Assembly (NCBI GenBank): GCA_023055505.1
Contig: JALIRH010000045.1
Span: forward strand, 1,674,001-1,738,000
Length of the DNA: 64,000 nucleotides
Direction: 5' to 3'
DNA from: Callipepla californica brunnescens
Lineage: Eukaryota > Chordata > Aves > Galliformes > Odontophoridae
Part shown: positions 11,901-24,635 of the stretch, in pieces
How positions within the stretch are numbered: position 1 is the first letter of the stretch
Layout: every line of letters begins with the position of its first letter
Position numbers and translations under genes: made by a program
The notes under the pieces: generated by a model
What the model was told of the DNA's origin: nothing
What the model saw: only the letters and a program-made list of their open reading frames with translations
Database searches by the model: none

Positions 11901-14091
11901 GGCATTATCTCTGCACTAATATTCTCAGATTTTGAGATGTTCTGCTAAGAACTTCTATCACCTGCTGACCTGAAAGTATGCCATCCAACATCCAGAGTCA
12001 CTACGTACCTTAAGGCTGATAAATGCAAAAAGGAAATACCTTCCAGACTCCAAATCCCCCTTCTGCTTTTGTGCAATCCAAATGTGATGCGCTGCTGGGA
12101 ATTGTGCAGCCACTGTTCTCTGAGAAGAGTCAGTGTGTCTGACTGCTGCCTATGGAGGAGCTATGCAAGGAACTATGCTTGTGAAGAATGCCCTCCCTTC
12201 TATTGGCACAGAATGCTTTTAAATATTTGTCTGAAGTGATGTGCTTTCTAGAAAGCTTTCTAGCTTTGTGGTGGTGTAGGGGAAGTTCATTTCTCTTGCT
12301 TGGTTAACTGGAATGAGTTTTCCTTAAATAGGAATCGTGCTGTTATATAACAATGCATTTCAGTGCTTTTCTATTTATGGCCGATGGATGAAAGCATGTT
12401 AAGTGTTTACTGATTACCATCTAGTTCTTTTTGCGTGACAGCTGATGAGCAGATTGGGCTCCTGGTTAATAAACAGAATTCTAAATGAGGAAAACGCTGG
12501 GGCTTCAGATCTACTAATATTGCAGAAATAAAAATCTGAAAATAATAACGATTAAAAAAAAAAAAGCCATTTGTGAATCTATGGCTTCACACGTGCAGAC
12601 TTCAACCACATGGAGTTCTCTCTGTCCTTCACTTTGGCTGCCTGTGCACACAGATACGCTGTCTCAGAACACCAGACTCTTCTAATTAATACCAGCAGAA
12701 TGTTTCTGTGTTTCTCTTTTGCGGTTGTTTTTTTTTTTTTCCTACCTTTTCCCCTCTGTTAACTGTGGTTTCCTTTGCCTAAACACGTACTAATAAAAAT
12801 GCAGGTGAGGAAACTCAAGAGAAGGGACCTTTCTGTTGGCATAGTGGGAGTGATCTGAATATCTGCAGCCTTCCAGGGCAAGATAGGAAAACCCTCTGGA
12901 TGTCCATTTTGTCCCTGAGCTCTGAAGTTCCTTAACTTCCACAGAAAAAAGTTCTGAAGTTCTGAAGCTCCTGCCGAGCTGTCTGCCACGTCCCCTGGGA
13001 TAGGCGACAAACTCCAAAACACAGACAGTTGGGTTATTTCCAGTGGAGCTGAGAACTGGAATGTTATTTTGATGGCATCTCTGAATCTGATTGCTGAAGC
13101 AGTTTCTTGAGACAGTGCAAGCAGCTTGCTGATTACAACGAGCAGCGGGGAGACCTATTGCTCCCCCGTTCTGCCTTTATTTGAACATCTTTCCATCAAA
13201 GAAATGGCGGTATTCAGACCACAAGCAGAAAATAGGACAAGCAAACAATTAAAAATAACTTCGACAAACAAAGCTGTGCCTCTTGAAACTTGAACTACTG
13301 GTTATGGCTGGAATATATAAAGAAGCTGAGTTGAAAGGCCTCAGTGCTGGTTACATGGGCTGTGTCCCGAAGGCGAGCCAGAGGAAGGAATGAAAGGGCA
13401 AGTCTTATGGCTGCGCCATGAGCCACACGCACAGTGCTCAAAGAGCACGCTTGTGGACTGTGGTGGATGCTGTCACAATGAGGAATCTCTTTTTATTATT
13501 TTTTTCTCCTCCTCTGTAACAAAAAAAAAAAAACACCCAGATCCACTTGGTGTCAAGAAAGCTTGGTTTAAGCTAAAGAAGACTTGGTTTAAGCACCAGA
13601 GTTTTCTATTAATGTGTAGGAATACATGACTTGTAGAAGTTTCACTCTGCAAACACCGTCTCATCATGTTGTGGCATTCAGTGCCTTCTGTAGAGCTCAG
13701 CAGAAGTCACAGCTGCTGTGTATGATGAGGAAGGAGATGTAGATGGACTGGCTATTACCTTCAGCATGCTTCCAAATGCGGAGGAAACTTACTTTAGAAA
13801 ATAAGACAAATATTAAGCCAAATGGTGATTAAAAAAAATAATTGCACGTATATTAATTGCATGTCATCACCTTCCACGTTGCTTAAGCTTCTCTTGATGT
13901 GCCTGCAGCCACTTTGCTGCTGCTGTGGTGTTCGTTGTGCTGCTGTTATTTCCCAATCATGGCACTACCTGGAAAGTGAGGGGCAAGCAGTCCCATAAAG
14001 CAGGAGCAATACAGGGAGTGAGAGAAAACCTCGTCTGAAAAAAAGATGAGCAGAAGGGACCTAGAGGTTAAAGACGTAGAATAACTTTGTA
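5961..14091. other. Unannotated DNA, about 8 kb
   Basis: I see no gene, RNA or transposon. Short homopolymers occur at 6,209-6,220 (A12), 12,554-12,565 (A12), 12,728-12,740 (T13) and 13,521-13,533 (A13). A 155-codon minus-strand frame at 7,454-7,921 has no domain or coding signature and is treated as chance. The stretch fits intron or intergenic space. Confidence 0.55.
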
Positions 14092-14330
14092 TGGGAACTG
14101 TTGAACCACAGCCTGAACCACTGATTGATCACCTGAGGTGAGCACTGAGTCAGCCATGGGAGCACAGGTGAAGGCAATGCACCTGTGTGACCAGAAGGGG
14201 TGGAGTCTGGCTCCACCTCTCCCAGACCCCATTTAAGGGCTGACCACCACTGGGGAAGGGTCTCTTGTTGGAGATCCTTCCCCTGTGGAGTTCCAGGCAA
14301 GCCTCAACTTTCAGTGACAGGTGAGCCTTT
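14092..14330 (+). repeat. Interspersed repeat, copy A of an inverted pair
   Basis: About 240 bp homologous, by eye at roughly three-quarters or better identity, to the reverse complement of 16,310-16,535. Shared landmarks in order are GGGAACTG, GCCTGAACCACTGATTGATC, GAGCACAGGTGAAGG, CACCTGTGTGACCAGAAGGG, CTGGCTCCACCTCTCC, CATTTAAGGGCTGAC, CTGGGGAAGGGTCTCTT and ACAGGTGA. Copy A has about 12 extra bases (near GTGAGCACTGAG) that duplicate local sequence. The ATTTAAG box resembles a weak TATA-type promoter, as in a retroviral-type LTR, but no primer-binding site or retroviral open frame is visible. The family is not one I can name; it could be a solo LTR, a non-autonomous element, or one arm of a long terminal inverted repeat. 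Confidence 0.75.
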
Positions 14331-16178
14331 CCTTATTTACCTATTGTCTTTATACTATCTGTATAAGCCATATGAAAGTATACTGTCCACCTTCATTATT
14401 CTGTGTTGGTACTATTCTTTTGGGGTATTCACTCTATGAACTTGATGAGTGCTCCTTGATGTTTGTATTGCCAAGGCAGGATGAAGCTTACACTAGAGTA
14501 ACATCAGGTCACCAATAATGTTCTCCTGAAAGCTGTGTTGTCAGAAGGTAGTGAAGAATTGGAACTTCCTGAAGTAGAAAGTCCTTATAAGAGATTATGC
14601 CCATTGGATGCTGACCTATGATCTGAACCCAGTGTTTGCAGAGAAACCAAGCTCCAGGCTGCTGAGACTTTACCTGCAAACTGAGTTGGGGGCTGCGTTA
14701 AATTCCTTTCCTGAGATTGCTTCCTGTCCTCGAGTGTGATTTCATTTCATTTTCTTGCATAATCTCATGGAATGCTGATATCTGAGCTCAGAACAAGGAC
14801 AAAAAGCAAGCGTCAAAACCCCATTTTACTCCTAGGTAGAGTGTTTAGCACATTAAGCTTAAAAATATCATTGTGGTATTGATGTTATGGCACGGTCAGT
14901 TACGGGTGATCTCAGTTGTACAGTGTTTCTTGTTAGCCATCTGAATTAATTCTTGAGTTTTGCTGAAGTGTAGACAGATAAATCAATGCTGCTTGTCTGG
15001 TAGGATGTGTGACAGAAGCTAATAAATACCACTAAATAATGCAGTGGAAGCAGAAAGCCAATTAATATTGGAATGTGTTCTGACCCACCTGGCTCTTGCT
15101 TCATTGACTATGTAGGTTAAGATGAAAGTACCTCTATATGAGCAACAGGAACTGTACTACCAGCTTGTCTTGGGGCTTTTCCTTGTGCAGTGGAAAAGAT
15201 TAGATTTTCTTTGCTCATTACACAATGATGTAATGTTTTTAGTGAGCTTGATATGTCCTGGTTTGAAGCTGAGCTGATTTTTTTTGTAGTGTGTTCTGGG
15301 GGAGGCTTGCTGTTTGCCCTAATCCTCAAGGGCACCGTGTAACACAGCCCTCTGCCTTTTAACACTGGTACACAAAACCGTATGTTAGGGTAACAAAAAA
15401 ACCACGAAGTTTAGTTTTAGAGTTTCCAGTTATTATCTGCAAAGAAAAAAAAAGTCACATTAGGGAATCTGTTAGATCTCTTGAGATGGCTGCAAATCTT
15501 GTTGTTGGTTGGCTGTGTGATTATCTCAAGCTGCGTTCATTCTTCAGATCATAAGGAGCTGAGGAGGTGTTGAGAGGTGCTCACAGCTCAAAGCAGACAG
15601 AGGGAAGAAGGATTTGTTCATCGTTGCGAAAGCAGGAAAACATGTGTTGGAAATGCTATTACTGCCCCAAATGTGTCCCTGCAGGTGTTAGCTGTACTCC
15701 CAGACCAGGGCTGAGGTGCCTATCTTCTGTACTTTGCAACTGAGACTTTGCAGGATTTGGGTAGGAGTCAACGCTGTAGCCAGAAATCTTTGCGCAAAGA
15801 TGTTTGAGCAAAAGCTCAGCTCTGGAGGCAGGTTGTAATATATAAGGGAAGAAGACCCTTTTAAGAATAATTTAACTAGAATGCTGTAGCAACAGACGCA
15901 CAGGAAACTGAGCGATGAATGCTATTGAGAACTAGCATGGGAGTCAGCACTGAGTGAAGATGAGGATCCCAGAATGGCCCCATCTGACATCTCACAAAGA
16001 AAGTAATTTGAACCCGTGATAAACTCTTGATGGCATTTTTGCCAGGTAACACAGGTAGAAATGTGAATGCACCCACACCTGTAAAACCTGTCTGCATTGC
16101 TTTGTGACAGAGCACTGACAGCAATGGGCGATACCTTCTTCTGTTTCCTCGTGGAACTGCCTCATTGCATAGTTAACA
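14331..16178. other. Spacer between the inverted repeat copies
   Basis: About 1.85 kb with no transposase, integrase or other recognisable open frame; the largest frames are about 80 codons. The absence of coding sequence means that, if the flanking repeats were transposon ends, the element would be non-autonomous or decayed. Confidence 0.5.
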
Positions 16179-16268
16179 GATGTATAGTTAATGGCTCAAA
16201 TAGTATTTATATAGATGTATGGTTAACCAAGTACACAGTTCAAATAGTATGGTAGTCAAGATGTATAA
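16179..16268. repeat. Degenerate tandem repeat, AT-rich
   Basis: Recurring blocks of AGATGTATRGTTAA followed about 20 bases later by TTCAAATAGTAT or CTCAAATAGTAT, giving roughly two and a half irregular copies of a 35-45-bp unit. It lies directly inside copy B of the inverted repeat and may be part of that element. Confidence 0.6.
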
Positions 16269-16309
16269 CAAGAAGGATTATCACAGTGGAAGGGAATAAT
16301 AAAAAAGAG

Positions 16310-16535
16310 ATGGAACGTTCACCTGTGTCACAGGCTCACAGGGGAAAAACTCCAGAGGGAGTTATTTCCAGAAAGAGACCCTTCCCCAGCGACAGTCAGC
16401 CCTTAAATGAGGGCGAGGAGAGGTGGAGCCAGGCTCCATCCCTTCTGGTCACACAGGTGACCTGCCTTCACCTGTGCTCCTGTGGCTGACTCAGGTGATC
16501 AATCAGTGGTTCAGGCCATGATTCAGCAGTTCCCA
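16310..16535 (-). repeat. Interspersed repeat, copy B of an inverted pair
   Basis: Reverse-oriented relative of 14,092-14,330, with the same ordered landmarks read on the minus strand, including CATTTAAGGGCTGAC and CTGAACCACTGATTGATC. The inner segment beyond ACAGGTGA continues with only weak similarity to copy A. No target-site duplication is evident at the two outer borders (GTA before copy A, AAC after copy B), which argues mildly against the pair being the two ends of one transposon. Confidence 0.75.
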
Positions 16536-16664
16536 AACACTCATGCAGTGGCACCTTAAACTGGCAGGAGAGACTGAAAACTTAACAGGCAGAGAGAGCA
16601 AGCTGTGTGATGGAGCTACCCTGGCAAACTCTGTAGCCTCACTGGTGTAGGACCTGTGGGATTC

Positions 16665-16720
16665 CCCCTGCAGTTCTTCCCTTTGCTGTTGTCCCCTGCA
16701 GTTCTTCCCTTTGCTGTTGT
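16665..16720 (+). repeat. Perfect 28-bp tandem duplication
   Basis: Two identical, adjacent 28-bp copies (16,665-16,692 and 16,693-16,720), each starting CCCCTGCAGTTCTTCC. The absence of mismatches suggests a recent slippage or duplication event. Confidence 0.95.
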
Positions 16721-18650
16721 GTGCTTGCTTTCCACCTCAAGGAGATATTTGGGCAGCTTGTGCTGTTTGCTCATTTGTACAGCTAGTTTTCAAATTTCCT
16801 GGGGGCTTCTTCGTCATGTTTTCTCCTACTACACAAGTGCACTTGAATGTGCTTCTTTTCAATTGCCGTGCAATTTGAAAAGTGCTTGTGCTCTCCGTTT
16901 GGCTGCTATTGCATATTTTACTGTGGTTATGTCCTTTTCTGTGCTGTGAGAGCAAACTGATGTCACTGTGACACTGTGCAGGTTTTAACAAACTTAGGAA
17001 CAACTGAAGAGCTCATTAAGACACGGTACAGCAGACACTTCCCATTATATTTGGTTTTCCTTGTGCTATTCCTGATCTACTGTACACAAAGATATGACCA
17101 AGGTGACAAACATTTCAAATCTACCACCAAGATGTAATCTAAAGATAAGTAAACTGGGAGCCTGGCAGTGCCATTAATTTTGAGAAGCTGGAGTATTTTG
17201 TTTTCCAAAACCACATTCACAGTCTGAAGCAGATGGAAGTGGTCATTCCAAGGGGGTGACATCAAAGAATGAGAAATGGCTGTGCTGTTTTGCACAACTG
17301 CCTCATTGCCCATGGCCCCAGCAAAGCAGAGCTTCCTGAGCCTCAAACAGGTCTTGAATGGAAAGTGTAATCTGTAATCAGATAAGAGGTCTGCATTCAG
17401 TTTCGGGCTCAACTAAAACTTATCCTGCAAAAAAACACTTCTTATGGCATCCATAGCTCCTCACTCAAACAGAAATCAGAGGCCGAGGTGCTGTGAATAC
17501 AAACACACTGAAATGGTGGGGGACAGTAAAACCCACGTTGGGAAGGCTAGGTGTGTCAAATGGTCATGGCTGGGTTGCCTGTATGCATGCTAAGGATGTA
17601 AGGGAGAAATAAAAGATGAAGATAATACACATTAGGAATGTGGTGGGGAACTGAGAAAGCACATCCTCGGTCTGAGGCGGTACAGAGAAAACCACCAGGA
17701 AGGTGGCTGAGATGGGGGGACCTGGAGGATAAACTTTCCTTTGAACTCCATGTTGCTGATAAATTAGAGGAAAGCTTGAGTCGTGCTCCCTGCAGAGAAG
17801 CAGCGAGTTGCATGTGTATAGATACAACACAGTAGTGCTGCTCTCTATTGTTTTTTTTCCCTCCCCTGCCATGGCTGCTGGAGTAAAAGCAGCCCTTCAC
17901 TCCCCAGACTCCATTCTGATGTAAGCGAAGCTCTGAGTGGAAATAAGATTTTGTCCTTACACGGTTACAAGATCAGGGCACCAGTTAATTTTGACTCTAC
18001 TTTTTCCCCAAATACCAGAGGCCTATTTTCTGCTCTAGATTGACTTGGAGATGTGAAACAGCAGTGATGTCAGTGGCATTACCTCAAACCTACGAGTGCG
18101 CACTTGAATGGGCTTAGCCTTTATTTTAAAACATTTATCTTTGTTGAATTGTGTTGGTTTTCAATAAGGGAATGCCACCACTGTGCAGCAAATTGGAATT
18201 AGAAATGGACCTGTTCTATTCCCCCTGCACTAAACCTTGGAAGAGAAACAAAACCAACCAAGAAGGCAGCGCCAAAATTTGCATCCGTGAGTCCTGAGTA
18301 GTATTCTTAATTGTGCAGAGATCCACAGTGTAAATCACACACATCAAGAGCAGCATCAACATCCTCTGTGTTGATGCAAAGTCCTTCTGCAATGATATAA
18401 ACCTGTAATGACAGCAGTTCCTGCAGAACTGCATAGGTCTGGGTTTTGTCTGCAGAGATAAAGTTGTGCGACCACCATCCCTGCCCAGAAGGGAAAAGCT
18501 GCCCCTCTGCTGTCATATTCAGTGAGCAGTCTGTTCTGTAAATAATTTGGAGCTTTGTGCTTTGGAATGGCATATCCCTTTAAAAAGCAGCCTGCTGGCG
18601 GCCCTGCTGACTGACTTTGGTGAAACAATGCCCTGATTAGCTCATCCTGG
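16721..18650. other. Unannotated DNA
   Basis: No gene or repeat recognised. Overlapping minus-strand frames of about 90-114 codons near 17.1, 17.6-17.9 and 18.3-18.6 kb have no family resemblance and are regarded as chance. Confidence 0.5.
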
Positions 18651-18654
18651 CAAA

Positions 18655-18935
18655 CTTCATATCGTTTTCTCGGGATTTACTCATGCACATTGTTGGGTCG
18701 GAACTTGTTCGACGCCTGCTATTGAAATTACGGAGGCTTCGTTTGCTGCTTTGATACAATGAACAACAATAACAAGAAGTCACTCCGCTCTTTTTGATAT
18801 TTTAAACTCAAATAACTCATTTTAAATTGCCCTTATCTCAACCAAATCTGAAATTTAATGACTTCGTATTTCATGCAAAGCCGTGTGAGTATGACTGCAG
18901 AGCTTTGCCTGCACGCTGAGGAGCAGGGCAATTAG
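18655..18935. promoter_or_regulatory. Candidate conserved element with SOX-type cluster
   Basis: Within 23 bp (18,755-18,777) there are three SOX-like heptamers: TACAATG, AACAATA and AACAAGA. The surrounding high-complexity, repeat-free sequence has no long open frame. SOX HMG factors bind WWCAAWG-type sites in developmental enhancers. Motifs are visible; function and conservation are inference. Confidence 0.25.
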
Positions 18936-20065
18936 GAGACGTGCTTCATCTCTGCCCTTTGGTTCCATGTTTGACAGTGACCTGAAAGGCATAGCTGCAT
19001 ATTCTGTCATTCCTAGTTTGAAAATTATTTTCAGGTGCCCTGAATAACACTGCTAAACCATTTCCTTCAGTTCTCAAAGACAAAATTTATAGTTACAGTG
19101 TAATTCCTCCTTAAACTTTCCACTGTGTGACAGTTAAAAAATGACCTAAAAATGTAAACGTGAGCTCTACTTCCAAGGTTCTGTTACTAAACTCATTTGT
19201 CTGTATGAAGAACGCAGAGGAAATTCACTGCAGTAATAGAGGAGTGATGAAATCGCACAGCATCCGTCCCATTGCTATTTCTGAGATGGGACAAATTTCA
19301 GAATGTGTTGGGGACATTTCCAAAATCCCCAGCTCTAATCTGAGGTGTCTTCATGTGGGTCAAATACAGTTTCCTCAAATACTTAAAAGCTGTGTTGTTT
19401 CAGCTTCTGCTTGACAGATCCATTGCCTACAATTGGAAATGTAAGGGCTTGTGTGGTCCCAGAATTGCTGATGGCAGATCCATGTTTGCTTCCAGGACTC
19501 TAGAAAACAAACTGTGTGGATAGTAGAGGGAAATAATGTGCGGATGGGAAGCCCCTTTCTCCTGCTCTTCCTTGGCCTCTCCCCAGAGCTGTATAGCACA
19601 TAGCGAAGAAAAATATTTCCAGATTACAAAGAATATTCTTGAAATGTTCGTATTTCATTGAATCCTATTTTGGGGTAGGGGAATGTCCCCTGTACCAATC
19701 AGGGCCTTCCTTCAGAAATCTTTATAGTTCTGTTTTACAGATAACGATACCACTCTGGGAAGTTATAAAACCAAAAGCTGTGGTTCTATCATCCTAGAAA
19801 AAGCAGAACCAAAGCAGGCAGCAGTGAACAGTTTCCAGTTAACAGATTGTGACCCTGCAAGTCCTATTTCAACTTCTGACCTTTTGCATGTTAATACCAT
19901 CACGGGAACCACAATGTGAGCCATTCAAGCCATGCCACAGTTGCTCCATTCTGAAGCGCTTTGTACGCTCCTATGCCACAAAACAATTCTGCCCTCTGTG
20001 TTCTGGAGGACAGGCGCAACCTTGGTGGTGATGGTGTTAGCGTTCCGCACTGATACGTATCCATT
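18936..20065. other. Unannotated DNA
   Basis: No gene, RNA or transposon recognised between the SOX-motif segment and the CR1 scrap near 20.1 kb. Confidence 0.5.
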
Positions 20066-20067
20066 CA

Positions 20068-20131
20068 CCACTGGGGGTTGGACTCGACGATCTCTAGAGG
20101 CCCCTTCCAACTCCTTCAGTTCTGTGATTCA
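20068..20131 (+). repeat. CR1 3'-end scrap
   Basis: Contains GGGGGTTGGACTCGACGATC, TCTAGAGGCCCCTTCCAACT and TTCTGTGATTC, the standard avian CR1 terminus in sense orientation. Only the last 60-odd bases are recognisable. Confidence 0.85.
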
Positions 20132-20519
20132 CTCCCAGATTAATTCTGGCCTTTAAAAAATTCCTTGCGACAAGATCAGAACGCAGCAACTTCTCATGCT
20201 AAATTAATTACTCTGGAGGATGATGCATTCACCACGCTGTTAACAACTTTTCAAGGATTAAGTGCCTATCATAAAAACTCTGCACGTTCCCTTCACATTT
20301 TAGTTTTGCCACTCAAGCTTTCAGTCACTGGTTTTGCTCTTTAAGAAAGAAAAGAGCTCGTCTTTATTTTGGTTTGCGTGCCAGCTGATGGAGAACATTA
20401 TGACTGGTGTGTTGGTACTAGGGAAGATCTTCAGTACATCCTACTTCTTCTGGAACATCCCAGGGAAGTTCAGATGTTCACAGGCTCTACTAATGTGGGC
20501 CTGGAGGTCTCCTGCCAGC

Positions 20520-20587
20520 CTCTGGGTGCCAATTCCAAGCTCTGGGTGCCATGTCCAGGCTCTGGATACCCATTCCAAGCTTTGGAC
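20520..20587 (+). repeat. Short minisatellite, 20-bp unit
   Basis: Three and a half tandem units of 20 bp (20,520-20,539, 20,540-20,559, 20,560-20,579, then a partial unit), each following CTCTGGRTRCCNATTCCAAG with a few substitutions. No transposon context. Confidence 0.85.
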
Positions 20588-23500
20588 AATACAGCTTCAG
20601 GTTTGAACAATCAGTGTAATTTACTGCAGTGTGCAGTACAAATGAAGAGTAGGGATGAAAAATTCCTGAAAGCTACATGTGCCGGGGGTGTAAACGTTAG
20701 TCAATGAAGACAGATACTGTGAAATTATGTTCTACATCTCCAGATCAGAAAATGATCCGTGTTACTCAGCTTTAAAATGATTTAGGCTGTTTTCTCAGGG
20801 GCACTGCAATTTCCTTTCTTTTTTACTCGGATAGTTTTACGTTTATTTAAGCTGAGACCATAGCGTGCATAATCTTCTAATCTCACAGTCCATTTTAATA
20901 TACTTAGTTCCACCATTTTTGTTCCATTTGGCTTTGAATTTAGGATACAAATGACAAAACACTCTCTTTCACAATGTGAAAATGAGCCATCAAGATAAAC
21001 CTTTGTGTTAAGGAGAGATTTACTTTAGTTTCAACTCCCTGTTGGCACCAAGCAGATCAGAGTTAAAACTAGAGGGAGCTATTGCTCACAAATAACTCTT
21101 GATCTCTATTAGCCTCTATTCTGAAATTAGAAAGCTATTCTTTCCACCCGATCGAGTGGAAGTATACACGTTGCCTGTATCAGAAAGCCACGGAAGCAAA
21201 CGTGAGGATGAGTGAAAGATTAAATTCAGGTGTTCTTTGGTTTAAATGTATAAATACTTTCAGTTAACAATGAGCAAAATGGTTTCATTTCACTTTCGAA
21301 GCAGAGCAAGTGCCTTGATAAACGCAATCAAATGGAATTGAAAAATATTAAAGAAGTGATAGAGCAATGTGCAGATGCATTCATTTTGAGTGAGGCTACT
21401 GAATTATCTCAATAACTACCAAAATTAAAGAAAAGTAAACAGAAATGTTTCTTCTGGAAATAACTATTGAGTTACTCCAACAAACTGAATGCTCACAAAG
21501 CAGTTTCGAAGTTGGATACATAGAAATATCTGTAGGGTAAACTTTTTCCCTTTAAGAGCTGCGTGGATGTCAAAGAATGGTCATGTAATGTAATACCTGA
21601 AATATGTAGAAGCCAAATATATTCGTTGGCACAAATGTCCTCTGGCAGATTGAAATAAAACACCCATGTGTTTCAGGGCTGCCTGGTCAGGCTCCTGTGA
21701 AACTTGTCCGTCATCAGGTCACTCTTGGACCACTGTCCTCCATTCTACTGTAATCATAAAACAGCTGTGAATTTGCTCAGCTTACCGCCCTTTCCTGTAA
21801 GGTACTGAGAAAACATCGTGCTGTATCAACACATGAGGGCTGGATCCAGCACATGCAGTGCTACCGAGGCTGAGCCTGCTTGTTTCTATAGAACTGAGCT
21901 CAGTTATGCTGAATGCTTCCTCGGCTCTTACACCATGGCACTCAACAAGGCAGTACGTGTGAAGATTTCCTTACTTCTTACTTGAGAATCTCTCTACCTG
22001 GGTGGAAGAAGAGGTTTTGTAGAGATTAGTGACCTCTTTGTGGAATTTGTATTTTATTAAAATTGTAGAATTACGTTCTATATGCATTAAATATCTCTGT
22101 TTTCATCATGAAAACAGAACAAAGCTGCTATGCATCCCTTTCTTGTATGCAGCGTGCACAGGGCTGAGAAAAAGATTTCCAATTGAGCTGTAGGAATAGA
22201 TGATTGGGGTTAGCAAACAGTTTGCATTGTGAACGGTGTTTTCCTCCGTGTGATGCTGTGTGTTAAGTATGGGCAGAGGGCCTCAGTCTGCCCTGTATCT
22301 GGGTGAATAATGGCAACACCTCTTCACCTGGGAGACACCCAGGGGAAATGAGACTAAATTAGGAGGCTGGCCAGTGGCAAGAAAAGGTCTTGCTAAATAG
22401 TTGTCTCATTTCTGTGATACACAAAAGCAAACCAACAAAACAAGTCCAATCAAGTGCATCTTATGCCATTGAGAGAGGGCAGGGTGCATCTGCAGCTGCA
22501 TTTTGTTCAGGTGTGGGGCAAACTTTTGTAACAGCTCTGTAGTCTCCACTTGCTGTGGAGCAGACTGGGAGAGCACATACTAACATTCCTTTTGGATGAA
22601 GTTTAACTGGAAGACAGGCTCCAGCTGGTAATTAGCGTTCACTCATGTGACCAGCCAAGCGATAGGCAGAAGTGGAACCTCCTAAAATGTGTATAATGTG
22701 GATGTCAGGTCCTTGGCTTCGACTCTTGCTCTATAAATCTATCGAGCTGCATTATTGCCTGATGAAGATGTTAGCCAGAGAGATGTCTGAGATGGTAGAA
22801 TGAACTTCCAGAATGCTAGAGCCCATGACAAACCCTTTGCTGACCTCCTCTCCAACACTTGGATGCACTTTTTTGACTTGAGCTTCTCTACCACGAGGAT
22901 GTAGCACTACAGCTTTTGGGGAGAAGGGAACAAAAACAGTAAAATCAAAGCATTGCCACGTGTAATTCTCTCACTGGAAATATGATGGGGGGGGGGGGGG
23001 AAGCTGTCAATTATCATTTATTTTGTTCACACAGTACACTGATGATGGCAGCATAAGAACCAAAACAGAAGTGAGGTTGGTAACTGAGCACTGTATTCAA
23101 ACTAGCATTAGGTAGAAGCATCAAAACATGAAGGCAACTATTGCAAAAGTAATGTTACTTAGAAGAGGAAGCATATGGGAGAGGCATGCACGTCCAGCCA
23201 AAACGTTCACCCTGTGCCTGTTCTAATGGTTGCCAAGTTCTGGGAAGATCACTTCGCTTTGTAGAATGGGAAAGTCAGAGTGCAGCCAAGTTAAAGTAAT
23301 ATCCTCTGCATTTGCCAATAGTGTGCATGTTAGGGAATGGCTCTGACCTACATGTAATGACCTGATTTGAGAACGAACTCCATCCCACAAGGGAATGTTT
23401 ACTCTGCAGACTTGATTTCACACTGCAGAAGACGGAATTTTTCCATATCTGAAGCACCGACTCACACCCTTCAGCCCTCCCTGAGAGCTATGTCCACGCA

Positions 23501-24635
23501 TTACCCTGCAGCACAGGAAGCACGGAGGCAACATCCCAGATTTTTGCTAATTAGTTTAGCACTTAGGCTGCTCATTTGTGCTTTAGGAGAACTGGAATTC
23601 TACTGCTGGGGACTGAAAGAGTCGTTCAGGGATCGATGGTCACTGCAGCCCCCAGTGAAGCAGGCTGGAATGGAGATTTCCTCCCTGTTTCTGGCTCATT
23701 GAAATTTCACCCCGAAACTCCATTATCCAGACATGTGGGCTGGGGGAATGTGTGGTGTTTGTTGCTCTTGAGAGGGTTTCATCACAAATGAGAAATCAAA
23801 CTGTCCTCAGTGCTCGAGATACAGCTGGGCATAGCCAGTATTTAACTTTTCTGGGAACTTGGCTGGAGGATTTACAATTCCTTGGCTTTTAGACTCTTGA
23901 TTGCTAGCTGGTAAATCAATAAATCAAATGGTGATTTCCTCAACAAATCAAACAAAAAACCCAACTCCTCGTGTTAATACACTTCAACTGTTCTTCTGAT
24001 GTCTAAAACGTAACGCACAACTTTTGGGGTATTTTGGACTTAGGCAAGAGTTCAGCGAAACCACCGAACAGTGTTTTGGAAAACAGATTAACCTCTGTGA
24101 TGAGCCACGTCTGTTTTGAGAAATATCCCACTCTGATGAGAGACGCAGCACCAAGTTTTCATGTTTAATACATTTCAACTCTGAGAATCTCCTTATGGAG
24201 ATGACAGCAAATGGAAAACAGACTATGAATAGCAATAAGCACAGATATCCAGATCTCAGCAGATTAAAGATATCCAGGAAATGGCGTGACGATGGCAGAG
24301 GTGGGCTGTGTTTTACAATGGCCTTAGGGTATCTGGTGAGACTGGTGGTCAGACGTGGTGTGCTGTAGCTGATCCTTCTACAGGTGGACACAACAAGTGG
24401 GAGTTCTGGCTTAGGGAGAAGTGTTTTTCTTCATGTCAGTTGACACTTGTCCCAGCTGCTGTATCGTGGATGAACAGGTAGAGTACTCAGAAGAGCTGGG
24501 TTTCTATTAGTGTTGCAACTGGTGTCTGTGGATGACTGAACTTGACTAAAACCACGCAAATAGAAGAATACCTGAGTTATCAGTGCCTTACTCTAAGAAT
24601 AATTTCAAGCAAAAACATTATCAAACTTATACAGA
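20588..24635. other. Unannotated low-GC DNA
   Basis: About 4 kb of fairly AT-rich sequence with very few open frames; almost none exceed 60 codons between 20.7 and 23.2 kb. Apart from a G14 run at 22,987-23,000 there is nothing recognisable. Consistent with intron or intergenic DNA. Confidence 0.55.
22987..23000. repeat. Poly-G tract, 14 G
   Basis: Uninterrupted G run in otherwise AT-rich DNA; its length is likely to be polymorphic and error-prone in sequencing. Confidence 0.95.

Noticed and set aside
23984..24391. Minus-strand 135-codon frame with a hydrophobic stretch
   Set aside because: The hydrophobic segment suggested a membrane helix, but nothing else looks like a gene and the region is low-GC single-copy DNA.
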